A stretch of DNA of 64,000 nt, taken from contig NC_088716.1 of the NCBI RefSeq assembly GCF_963576615.1, forward strand, positions 60,792,228 to 60,856,227, given 5' to 3'. Below the pieces are notes generated by a model that worked only from the letters and a program-made list of their open reading frames with translations, had not been told where the DNA came from and did no database searches. The position numbers were made by a program, and so were the translations under genes. The DNA is from Watersipora subatra. Taxonomy: Eukaryota; Bryozoa; Gymnolaemata; Cheilostomatida; Watersiporidae. Of the stretch, positions 1 to 11,500 are shown piece after piece (position 1 is the stretch's first letter; each line of letters starts with the position of its first letter).

Positions 1-277
1 AAAAACTATGCACACGTTTGTTTTAACAAACACAGATAAAAAACATACACCAAAATAGAGGGTTTAGCCAGTCGAGATGTTGAACATCGTTAGGTTTTAT
101 ATTTGGAAAATTTGAAGATACATAGTTAATATCATGTAGCATTTTCGAGCAGTATCTGGGTTTCTGGAACATATAACATTTTGTATGCTAAACGTGAGTT
201 TGTTATAGTCGAGGCAATCATCCTGTTTTAATTTTAGTTGATGAAGAGAGACTACTGAGGACTTTACACTACTAAAC

Positions 278-3200
278 ATGGCCGACAAAGTTGCAAAGAT
301 TGGAAAAAATCTAGTAACGTCAGTGTCTACAGGCTCGGTAAGACAGTTTTTAGATATCCTTACCAGTAGTTGTAGTTAATTTTGCTACATTTTAGTTAGA
401 AAAATAGAGTCAATCATTACCTTTTTATTGTCTTATTCTTCCGTAGCTGAGACTTTGCCTGGGTCATCGTTATTTACAGTAGTTTTACTAGGAACTGTTT
501 TTCTTCACTACATAATGTCTTCATCTGCTTTTTTTGGCATTCTGTGCAGGAATATAGCAACTCTGCTTCTCAGTCAACTCAAATTTCCAGGTGCCTGTAA
601 CTAATTGTATAATTCAGTTGTAGTTAAGATCACACTTGATTCTTTGAAATAAGCTTGAAATAAAAACATGTGCCAAGTTTTTTGTAGGTCCTGTAAGCAT
701 TTCTTTAGTAAATATATGTCATTGGTGAGTTTATCCCAGTTAAAGCTTGGTATATGATTGAAGAGAGCTCAAGATAGCTAACAGATATGACATAATCTTA
801 ACATACTGTAAACTAAGTTGAACTTCTTACCTACAGGAAGTGGCCCTGGAGACTCTCTGGTCTGACTCAACGTGCGTCATCACATTCTTACGTCGCTTTG
901 GGTGACAATACTGTCGCCTATCGGCGCGCGAGTTGAGCTCGCTGAAACCTCAGCTTGATGCCAACAACGTGCGCATGATAGGCGTCGGTCTCGAGTCTCT
1001 CGGTGTTGAGCAGTTTGTAGAGGGAAAGTTCTTTGATGGAGGTATGTCATTCCGGCAACAAATGCCAGTATATTTATGGCTTGCTAAGAAAAAGTTTGTC
1101 GGACTATTTGGGAAGTTATAGAATTTTAAATGCTAACAAGACATTTTGAGATAAGTATGATACCGCTGTAGCCCACATGGATTTTTAGAGACTCATTGTC
1201 AGAGGACACCTTTTACACTCATTCTACAAATTGTCAAAACTAACGATAAAACTCATGGTGATAAGTTAAGGTACGATAAGGTAACTCTGTTAATGCTCGC
1301 ATTTAGTTGTTGCTAAACATACATTATACTTAGAATTAGGCCTAGCTAGTGCACGAGTACTGCTTGGCGTACTTCAATTAATCTATGTCGATATTATTTC
1401 GTCAAAAGTATTACATTATGCCTACATCCCGGACGTCTATGTGTCTATGTGCTAATAGTTAATATACTATTACTTAATAATAAATCTACTAGCTCACCTC
1501 CTAGTGCCTGCTAACATTTTGTTCTCTTCGCTGACTCTGCTGGCATACATACATGTACTACCTGACTGCGGTTTACACCTCATGTGTCGCCGTTAAGATT
1601 ATCTATGTTTGTAGAATTATATATTGATACTAAGAAGCAGTGCTATAAGGACATGGGCTACAAAAGGTATGCGTACCACTCTCGTGTTGCCTTGGACTCT
1701 GGTTGCATTTAACTGTTTCCGTTGAAACAATTTTATATCTGTAGTTTGTATTATACCAGCTGTTTGGCAATGGATATCATGTTTACAACTTGGTGTGATA
1801 CTGGCAGACCAGTTGATGGTAGACAGGTAGTTGTTGGGTTTTTCCAGTTTAATGTTTCTTCTCTGCAAGTCTTTACGTAAACAGTGAATAACTAGCTAAA
1901 AATCACTAGCAATCCATATGAATTGGTGGAGGTAAATCAGAGGGAGGAGGAGATGGGCAGGGAGAGGGAAATTGTACAGACAGCATCAAATAAATGTAAC
2001 ATAATACGTTAATAGGTCATACATTAATAGACAATACGTTAACAGATCATACGTTAACAGATCATACGTTAATAGATCATACGTTAATAGATCATACGTT
2101 AATAGATTATATGTTAATCCCACGACTAAACACGAGCGGAGCGAATGTTTGAGTTTTATGATAAATGCATGTGCACACAACTCACGAAAATTATTCATCA
2201 ACAACGTCGCAAACCCTTGTACCGAAATCTCATCAACAAATTTAACCATTTTTCAGTGGAGTCGTTTAAGTAGAATAACGATACGAAACACATAAAAACC
2301 TATGTAAATATGTTAAAAAGTATTTGTAAATTGTCGACAATATCTTAAAACTTACCCATCTGATCGGATTATACACAAATAGACATTAATTTGGCCGAAA
2401 ATCGTTATTAATACTTGTCAAGTCTTATTTTTATCAAAATTAAGACCGGCAAACGAAACGCCGATCGACAGAGAATAGAACCATTAAGTCGTGTGCCTTT
2501 CACGAAAAAATAACATGCACATTTCACCAGTCTATATCATTGTCGAATTGCCGAAGATTTCTGTAATAAACGTAAAAGTACTGAAATATAATCGTTTCTT
2601 TTTTTACGGATTTCAAAGTAGCTGACATTTTGGACACTTTTGAGTACTTTGGTATTCTAACTGATTTCCAAAGCAGTGAAAGTAAAGGAAATGAGGATTA
2701 CATTTTTTTCTAACGATTTTTATGACATTATTACAATATTTAATTAGAAGTTTGGATATTCTTCTTGATACTTCTTGATATTGTTAGCTATGACGTTTTG
2801 AAATGTAAACAAAATTTTGCATTGGTTTTCTATTATTACTGTATTACTATATTAATAATATTGGTTATTCTAATAATATCAGTGCATTTTACTTCTAATA
2901 TTGGCCAATATTGCATTTCTCCTATTGCAGGGGAGAGATATAAACATATAATCTTTTCCTTTCATTATTGCTATTTGTTGTATATAATAACACACACACT
3001 CAGTATATTACAGCTACCATTGCAATTATCCTATTGCACTGCAGTGCCATTTGACTGCTAATATCGCATTTCTCAACTATCAGTACCCTTTCTTTTTTCA
3101 AATATCACTTCGGTTGTTGGCTGTATGACGGGAATTTCTAGTGGATCATATGTTAATAGATCATATGTTAATAGATCATATGTTAATAGATCATATGTTA

Positions 3201-4079
3201 ATAGATCATATGTTAATAGATCATATGTTAATAGATCATATGTTAATGGATCATATGTTAATGGATCATATGTTAATGGATCATATGTTAATGGATCATA
3301 TGTTAATAGACCTGTGTCTATTCTTAGGATGTCCTTTTTCGCTACCATTGGCCAGCTGTTTACGAAAGAAGCAAGGAATAGCTACTCCGAGGTAAGCGGT
3401 CCTAGCCTTTGAAGTGCTGCATTCACACTCATCAAAATTGTAGAGTGCGTTGGCAGGGCTTGAAAACAAAGGTCATCAGTGGTCTATTCGTTCCTGCTGC
3501 ATGATGAAGATGTTGATGGATGAACTACCGAGATCATGTGTCTTAAAGGCAGCATGCTGCAATTCATATGAATTTGTACCAAACGTCTAAATGTGTCAAT
3601 TTTTACATTTTCATTACCCATTTAAAATTAGTTTTTACAGCCTTTTGAAAAACCTAGCATTCCTATTTTACTGCAGGTTGGAATGGCTGAAGGAATTCAG
3701 CCTTAAATTTTCGTATTTTAAATATTTTCATGGAAACAGGAAATATTTGCCTGGATAAAGAGAGCCATCACTCCTTCATTCTAGCAGAGAACTATGAAGC
3801 ATTTAGAAAAAGCTGAAATTCCCCAAGCATTTCAACTCACATTGTAACCTTGAACATGTATCATTTCCTTTTGCACCGTTCTAGTCTGGAAAGCTTGGCG
3901 GAGATCTGAAGGGAGATGGCTACCAGAATGGAGGCACTATCGTGGTGGAAAAGGGGGGAAAACTCTTGCTGTCCTATGTACAAGAGAATGTTGCTGGTCA
4001 TGTGGAGTTGACAGATGTACTGAAGGCCTTGAACATAACTGCTGTGGAAGGTGCATCTGCTGCTTCTACCCCTCAGTAA
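278..4079 (+). CDS. PRXL2B: Selenoprotein U2-like / PRXL2B-like peroxiredoxin-like protein, with in-frame TGA (Sec)
   Basis: Five exons: 278-337, 837-1041, 1615-1666, 3328-3391, 3885-4079. All junctions are GT-AG and phase-compatible, giving 191 residues; human PRXL2B is about 198. The family (FAM213B, prostamide/prostaglandin F synthase; SelU2) has a thioredoxin fold with a CxxC redox motif. Recognisable stretches are FLRRFG before the motif, SSLKPQLDANNVRMIGVG, a GELYID-type strand followed by KQCYKDMGYKR, and GGDLKGDGYQNGGTIVVEKGG near the C-terminus. At residue 43, where the family has the first redox Cys, the codon is TGA (903-905), followed by Gln-Tyr-Cys, so the motif reads U-Q-Y-C. 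The frame stays open and conserved for 148 codons beyond it and ends at TAA 4077-4079. A SECIS-like hairpin lies 334 bases downstream. Other genes here (GST, TMEM181) use TGA as stop, so the code is standard. I infer selenocysteine insertion. A nonsense mutation is the alternative, but the intact downstream frame and the SECIS argue against it. The start is the first ATG of exon 1 and matches the family N-terminus in position. Confidence 0.88.
903..905 (+). other. In-frame TGA, predicted selenocysteine codon (residue 43)
   Basis: TGA falls exactly at the first position of the CxxC redox motif of the PRXL2/SelU family. It is preceded by Arg-Arg-Phe-Gly and followed by Gln-Tyr-Cys. Conserved coding resumes at once in the same frame. 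Read as Sec, the active site is U-x-x-C. Confidence 0.85.
2013..2115. repeat. 15-bp tandem repeat in SelU2 intron 3
   Basis: About six copies of a unit close to GATCATACGTTAATA, decaying at both ends. The same unit family recurs at 3139-3311 in the same intron. Together they bracket the interspersed element at 2113-2720. Confidence 0.85.
2113..2720. repeat. Interspersed repeat, copy 1 (paired with 38759-39383)
   Basis: Starts near a CGAC(T/C)AAACACGAGCG motif and stays alignable by eye with 38759-39383 for about 600 bases. Shared blocks include TTTATGATAAATGCAT, CATCTGATCGGATTATACA and AAGACCGGC(A/C)AACGAAACGCC. No coding potential is seen. It is probably a non-autonomous transposable element lying in intron 3 of the SelU2-like gene. 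Confidence 0.75.
3139..3311. repeat. 15-bp tandem repeat (GATCATATGTTAATA) in SelU2 intron 3
   Basis: About eleven near-perfect copies; the last four or so carry TGG instead of TAG. Because the unit is 15 bp, several frames on both strands are open. One plus-strand frame even runs into exon 4 at 3328, so intron retention would add an S-Y-V-N-R pentad repeat. Not treated as coding. Confidence 0.9.
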
Positions 4080-4412
4080 CACTGCATCTTGGTGTCATAT
4101 CATTGTTGTTTTTTTATTTATTAACAATTATCAATTTCTTTGAATATTTCGATATGAGCGAGATATTGCATGTTTATTTGAAAATTATAAAAAATATTCT
4201 TTTTATTTCTGGACTTCCAAAAAATTAAATCTTGAGGCAAAACTTTGCATAGCTCATAGCTATCATTCAGTGAAAATCTCACTGAGTTGTTTGTACTTTT
4301 TTATGGCTCGAGACCACGACTTTGCATATTAATAACTCCTACTTGTTCTTACGACCAATTTATGTTTGTAAGTAATGTATTGCAGCATTTTCTCACTCTG
4401 TATAGTCGAGGA

Positions 4413-4480
4413 TAAATGGTCTTACTTATGAAGTGCTTAGCTTAAATCTCTGGCTAAACACAGATGCTACCTGGCAGTTA
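4413..4480 (+). promoter_or_regulatory. SECIS element (form 1-like) in 3' UTR
   Basis: The non-Watson-Crick quartet is TGAA at 4429-4432 (preceded by A4428, giving ATGA) opposite AGAT at 4462-4465. This gives U.U, G.A, A.G and A.A in order. Helix II pairs 4433-4441 with 4453-4461: eight Watson-Crick pairs and one C.A mismatch. The 11-nt apical loop 4442-4452 carries AAA at 4444-4446 on its 5' side, 12 nt after ATGA, which is the spacing expected for eukaryotic SECIS elements. A weaker helix I can form between 4415-4421 and 4473-4479, separated from the quartet by an internal loop. All key SECIS landmarks are therefore present by eye. No folding program was run. Confidence 0.82.
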
Positions 4481-5558
4481 TTCTCGCTTATTCAGACAGG
4501 AAAATGGTGTGAGTTCTTTCGATTGTATAGGTTTCTCTAATACAAATCTTGTTGGTAATCAATGATAGCTCTTCTGACTTGTTGTTCTACCAACTATTGA
4601 GCTAGGAGCAATGGCCACCTTTGACCGTTACACGTAGAAGGAGTGTTATGGAAGATATTTACCTCACACCGCCGCTGTCTTAGTTACTTTGTATCACATT
4701 TGTGGGGAGACTGCAGGATGTCTGTATTTGGATGGCACGCTGCCAAATACTTACCTAGCAAGTTTTAACCGAGTGTGAGATGCATATTCCGGGTTGAGCC
4801 CCTAAATGCGGAATTACAGTAGGAAATGTTTTGCGATTAATCAATGCGTTTAGTACCAGGCATTTTGTATCTGACAATCATGTATTGCAGCTTTCAGCGA
4901 CTCAATTAGCTAACTAGAATTGACAGATTTGCTCAATTGAAAAAATAATTCTTCCAAATATGTTATATTTAAGTTTATAGATTGCGATGTAATTAGCAGA
5001 TAAATCCTAACTAGAAGAGTAGTTCGAAGAAAATATAATCGGTTGTGGTTAACCATAAATAGAAGGAGCACTGCGGAGATCAGCCATTAATGACATCAGG
5101 TTATGCTATAATTAGTCAACGAATTTGTTGAAGGTATGAAAGAGGCTGAAGAATGAGAGCAGCATATATTAGGAATGATAGGAAATTGAAGAATAGCTCT
5201 ATTAACATATCCAGTTCATTTTATAAAAAATACTGTAAAGGATACCTAATGATTCATATATCAGCTATTTGTATGCCACTCAAGTATAAAACTAGCATTA
5301 AAAACAAAATCTATTCTAGGCAAAGTCACTCTAAAAAGGCATTCTGAAACATTTGCACAAAATTATGCAGCTGGCTAAACGATGCAATAACCATACAAGT
5401 GTGCTCTTCAAGTATTGAGCAAGCAATTGTTACAGTCAGCAACCTTTTGGTGGCATATCAAACGGCTTCCAAGACTCCTTGAATCAGAAGGCGGTTAATC
5501 TTTGGTTAAATTATAACAATTCTTAGAGAAGCGCTTGCTATATCGAGTGCCAGCTGGT
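4481..5558. other. Gap between the convergent SelU2-like and channel genes
   Basis: AT-rich sequence between the SECIS and the end of the minus-strand channel gene. It should hold the two 3' ends. I see no clear AATAAA, no repeat and no coding exon. Confidence 0.6.
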
Positions 5559-8500
5559 CTAATTCTGGCCTCTCTCGAGGAAACTGGTTGCTTCTTGATC
5601 AGATTTGGGTACAAGGTATTTAAGCCATAGCACCAGGTTGAACAGGAGAAAGGCTAGTGGAAAGACAAATCTGGAAAAGTAGTCTACTTGGTCGGCCAAA
5701 CTCATTCGCTTCTTCTTCACTGAAATGAAGTAAAAATGTGCCAAATGTGCGTGCGTAAATATTGTGATAGCACCATTGGCCACCATTCGACCAACTTCAA
5801 AGGGCTGTTCCTTGCCCGCTCTTTCTCACCAACCTCTCATTTTTCAGCAAAGCGTTATGTATATAAACGACTAAACACTAAACTCTTAGTCAGATAAAAA
5901 GTTTGAAATGCCAACTCGCACATGTTGAAAGTTCATTGATACCTCAAGGCCACTACATGTGAGTTTTGCCTCAGCCTCATGGCAGTGGAAGACTTAGCTC
6001 CACAATTACGGCAGTATGTGTAGTTATGACATTACTGTCTTTAACGGCTATTTCATAATAATTAGCTAAATATCTTTAGTCTTGTCTACTAATTAACTCT
6101 TTAGTTGACAAAATGATTCATTGCTGATTTGGATCTTTTATTGTTTAGTATAATTGATCAAGAAAAAAAGGTTTCTGATGTGCTTTTCCTAGTTACAGTG
6201 TTAAAACAACCAACCTTTAGTATGTTGTTCCTCGGCTTGGCCATGAGTTCCTGTCAGGGGATCTTCTGGACCATCTCCATTGTCCATTCGCGTACCATTT
6301 TCAGTGTTTTGTTTTTCAGAAACGAGATCAACGGTTACTGGAGCTATGCCGCTAAATGTCTTGCGCAGGCCCTTGAAAACAAGCCAAAGCTTGAAAATCT
6401 AACCAACTGGAAAAAGGTAAAGAGGCCAAGCTTACACGCCTGTGTTTTATAGAAGTTGCGTAAGCAACAACAATACTACCACAGACAGACTCTATGTTCA
6501 CTAAAGTTTTAAATGAATGGAAAATATGTCACACCAATCTTTAGAAAACTCTTTTGCCCGGATCGACTAAATAAGAACTCAGGCTAGCTCAGTTATATGC
6601 AAATTTCAAGACTACTGTGGAATATTTCAATGTATTCGCAATAAAAATTGTCTGCGATTTAAAATTATTTTAAGTTATCTAAGTGAAAGGCTTTTTAAGA
6701 GAATTAACTATGCAAAGTGCAACTAGGCTTTAAAGCTGGACCCTCTATGCGAACATGAATGTTAAATACTTTTTAAAAATACAGTCGGAGTTGTCATCTC
6801 TTACCTAGCTAAAATAGAACTGGTACTAAGATGTTTACTATGAAGAGTTGCAGGTTTAAGCAAAGTTATATTGAAACCTGCTATTCTAAGATGAGAATGT
6901 AGGCAACTCTATGAAATGTAGGCAACTCTTAAAGAACCAGTCATACATATACGGTATAAGAAACATATAAGGTGTAGCGGTGTGTTAGACACAAAGCAAT
7001 TCTGACAGCTTCTCGTGCTTTCAGCTGTTTTTGTCTGGCACTTCATGCAGCCCTGAGAGTTAGAAAGCAGCATGGAAATTCCTTTGGAATGAGCCAATTA
7101 AATGTCTGCTTTATTGAAAAAAATGCACCACTGTCTAGACTGACTCAATAGACTACCAACAACTACTCTTTACAAAAATGCACCACTGTCTAGACTGACT
7201 CAATAGACTACCAACAACTACTCTTTACAAAAATGCACCACTGTCTAGACTGACTCAATAGACTGCCAACAACTACTCTTTACAAAAATTCTTTTTTTAA
7301 TTTTATCCTAGTTGATCTAAAAATAAAAATATTAGTGAGACACCGTGAAACATGTAAACAAATGTTTATATAACGTTTTACCAAACTGTGTTTAACCATA
7401 GCACATCAGAATGATTTATATCATATGGAATATAGCAATATACTGCTTCATTCTTTGTACCTTTTTATGATTGCTTTTGTAAATCAAAAATATCCATATT
7501 TTTATACTTTCTCTGACATATTTGGTAATATTTAATAGTTGTCTTCTCTCTGCTCCACAAAACTGGTTAATAAGCCTAATAATATACAAAAGAATGCTTA
7601 ACTTTCTCAAACGCTGTGGTGTCAGCCAGACATTTAATTAGCTTTTAGCAAAAGTATAACGTAAGAGCTGCATGTCTAAGAGCAATATTTACCGCTGCAA
7701 ATTGGTCCAACTGAAACAGGAACAATGACTGATATGAATATTACCTGTGTCGCAGTGTCTTCATCCGCTGAGAAGTTCTTTGTGAGCAGCTCATTTTTTT
7801 ATATATGATTAGCAAGCAACACCAGTGACAACAGCGAAATCAATTTGGCATAATCTGTGTTTGTATTTGCTTGTCTAGAGAACATTGAGTGCTCTGCATT
7901 GTCTTGCCTAGTTAATATAATATAATGTAGGGTGTTTGGCATTTACTTGTTTAGAAAATATAGGGAGCTCAACAGTTCCTTGTTGTTCTAGAAGAACTCA
8001 AGTACTCACAATGGTCTATGTTGTTTATAAACTATACTTCGCTAACTGCTTACTGTATCCTCCAACCAGAGATTTATTCAAAAACACTTTTTTAACCCAG
8101 TTTTTTGCTAACGATAAGAATGTACAAGTTCTTTGCAAGCTCTATCAATATATATAAACATGGATGAAACTCAGGAGAAAGAGTTGAACATAGTTTTACC
8201 TCCGTCACCGAATAGTTTTTCTGTTTCTCCTTCTCCTTAATAGCCAGCTTGTTGACAAGAGCATACTCGAGGAAACCAGCAAAGACAAAGCCAAGGCATC
8301 CGGTAAGCCAAACATCAACAAGCTTTATGTAGCTGACTTTTGGTAGCTGCGCGAGAGTTGAACTCATCTGTTGGAATATTTACCTTTTTATGATAGGTCA
8401 TAAGGTCACAGTAGTGAAAAGAACAAAAAATTTGTACTGAACATTTTATAAATCTCGCTCTGTTATTATTCCTTGTTATTCATCATAGAATAAAGTCGCA

Positions 8501-11500
8501 AACTTATTATCTGTTTTAGTATTATTATTAATATTATTATTGTCTTAAAACTTATTATTTTTTTGCATTTTTAAACTGCCACAGATAGATGAGGAAGTTT
8601 ATTTAATTATAACTATAATATACGTATATAACTGTAACAGGATATTGCATCATTTGATGATGTGAATAGTAAACAAAACAAGTTTTTTACAAATTATTGT
8701 TGTTGTTTGTTAGTTGAGGATAGGGACTTACTTTAGTTGTGACATTTTCATAAAAAAACAGCTAAGCAAAGCGTGTCTAATGTTTACCCCGTCACTCAGT
8801 CTTTGCTACTCCTTGTTGATCAACTCAAGTCACGCAAACACCCCCCCTCCTCCTTCGTGCCCCTCCATCCTTCACACTCCCCCTCGCCTTCACACCTCCA
8901 CCCTTCCTTTACACCCTCCTCCTTCACTCTCTCATCCTTCACACCCTTCTCCTTCACACCCCCTCATTCACACTCCCCCCTTCCTTCACACCCCCCCTCT
9001 TCTTTCACACCTCTTCCTCCTCCTTCACACCCCCCCCCTCCTTCCTTAACACCTCCTTCCTTCACACCTCCCCCTCCTTCACACCCCTCTCCCCTTCACA
9101 CCCCCCTTTCCTTCACACCCCCCTTTCCTTCACATCCCCCTTTCCTTCACACCCGCATTTCTTCACACCTCCCTTCTTCACACTCCCCCTCCTTCACACC
9201 CCCTCCTTTACCCACCTCCTCCAACATTATGAAATATACCGTAACTTATATTATTCAATGTCATGAATGTCAAGTGATGCAAAGTAGCATTCCTAAAATA
9301 AAAGCATCAGATAGAACTTACTTAAATGAAATATTTTCTCTCATGTGAAAGGGTAAAAACATGAACATAGCCTCTCTGATCTTAATTCCGTGTTCTTAAA
9401 AATATATATTGATGTTTAAAACTATATGAGAATGTTTCCTATATGTGGGCATGAAGTCTATGATGCCAAAAAAACCTACACTATGCTATCAATGCTTAGT
9501 TGTCAGCCTCGTTAGAGCAGATTCTGAAGCACTGGTCATAAAATCCATTACAATATATTGAAATGCCAGCTTTTTTGTAGGTTTTTGTTTGAGATTTTGG
9601 ATTTGCTATATCTTTTATATCTGGAGCTTTGATAAAGATTATAAAAAATCTCTCGACCAATCATAAGTAAGTAAACAACTGGTGTCAAAAGTCTACAGGG
9701 TAAAATTTACAATAGACGAAATTTTGTAAATTTTCAAGAGCTCTGGTTTATAAAGATGCAAAGGTTATACCATGTTTATGATGTAGAAGATCAAGCGAAT
9801 GATTTTTTTAAAACTTTTATAAAATTCCATATTGTTACTGCGTTATTAGAGGTAAGGTACTAGTAATTACTATAGGATAGCCATAAAGACAGCTACAACC
9901 TACGTCGTGGGTCAAACTGCCAGCGACTGAACTTGCAACATCAGCTCTAAGCTGAGAAAGTGAATCTGAGTTTCTAGTTGAAACAAAGTAATATACCCAA
10001 CGGAGAGTGACTAGACCTCCCAGAAAGTGTCCCAAGGCCCACTTGAAGGCGGGAGGGGGGGATAAATTTACCTTTCGGCTAGGCTATAAGTGAGTAAACA
10101 TAGCTTACTTGGTTTTGCATGGTAAGAATGGTGAGGAGGGACAAGGACACCCGTCCCGGTGTGCTAGATTTATCTATCCAGAAGGCTACCCAGCTGAGCA
10201 CCACAATGAGAATGGAAGGCAGAAAGAGACCCATGATATAGTAGTTAATGTTACGAGAAAACTCAAACTGAATTGCTATGCAGCTGAAGGAGCCTGCAAT
10301 AGAAAAATCCATGGATATAGTAAACCCTAGATTGGTGAATCGCTATCATTACAAAGGAGCAAAAGTGAGGCCTATAATATGCTGTTGTTCTCACGACGTT
10401 ACTTCACAGTGATGTGCATCACAGCCTAAGGCAAGACAGATATGCAAGGTATACAGATATGCATGACATACTTTAATCACTCGAAAATGATTCTACTGCA
10501 AGTTATGTAACATGTACGGGTTATGTTACCAACACGGAGTAATGAAACCATGAGATGGCAAAGGAAGCTGGCACCTGTAGTGTTGTAGGTTTTAGAGCAG
10601 TCTAAAGTAATGGCTTCTTTAATGACATGCTCAGGAAGTTGGATTTGCTCATTGATCTCTACAGGCTGGCCAGTATCTTCATTCCAGTGAAGCCGCAATT
10701 CTTTGAGCATATGTCCATCTAGGAGCATTTATTGAAAGTAGTACTTATTACATGAGGTGACAACTCCCTAACGTAAAGCTTAGCAAAAAATATAGCCAAA
10801 ATTAGCTAGCCTATCTAATAATGTAGGCCTATCAAAACTCATAGCTAGGTTCATGGAGCACATTTTAGGTTTACAAAGCACATCATTAGGTTAGCGGTGT
10901 TTTACATAGCTTAAACAGCATATTCTACAAACCTAATTTTGTGCTCTGTGAACCTAGCAATATATTCTGTAAACCTAACAGAGTATAATGTGAACCTACA
11001 AGAGCATTCTGTGAACCTACCACAAAGCTCTGTGAATCTACCAGAGTATTCCGTGAACCTACCAGAAAGCTCTTTGAACCTAGCAGTGTGTTCTGTGAAC
11101 TTAACAGTGTGTTCTGTGAAATGGTCTGTGAAGGCGGCAGCACACACTTTTAGGTTTATAGAGCACATAGGTTTATAGAGCACATAGTAATCTTTAAAAC
11201 TGAAATATTGAGAAAAGTCTGAAATGCAGCTCTGTACAGCTATGATAAAAGAAGACTCACAGCTTTCAAAGAGCATGTTACAGAACTGTTCATCAAATGG
11301 ATATCTTTCGAGGCGCATCGAGCAGGCTATTGTCGATGTAACTCTCATGCTGTAGGCAAGGTTACCCTCGCTGTCTACCCTCAGGAATGTGTTCAGAGTA
11401 GTCACATCTGATTTTTTGGATTCTTTGTCATTTTTTATGAAGAGATCTGGCAGCCATGTGTGAGGAATCTGACTAGTAATGAGGATTCCGTTGTCACCCG

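Noticed and set aside
903..905. TGA read as a disabling nonsense mutation in the PRXL2B-like gene
   Set aside because: It falls exactly on the redox Cys, all downstream exons are intact, and a SECIS-like structure with correct landmarks follows.
3125..3412. Open frames on both strands encoding SYVNR or LLTYD repeats
   Set aside because: 15-bp satellite in intron 3. The frame continues into exon 4 only by chance.
8714..9348. Pro/Ser/His-rich open frames
   Set aside because: Low-complexity CCTTCACAC tract inside a channel intron.
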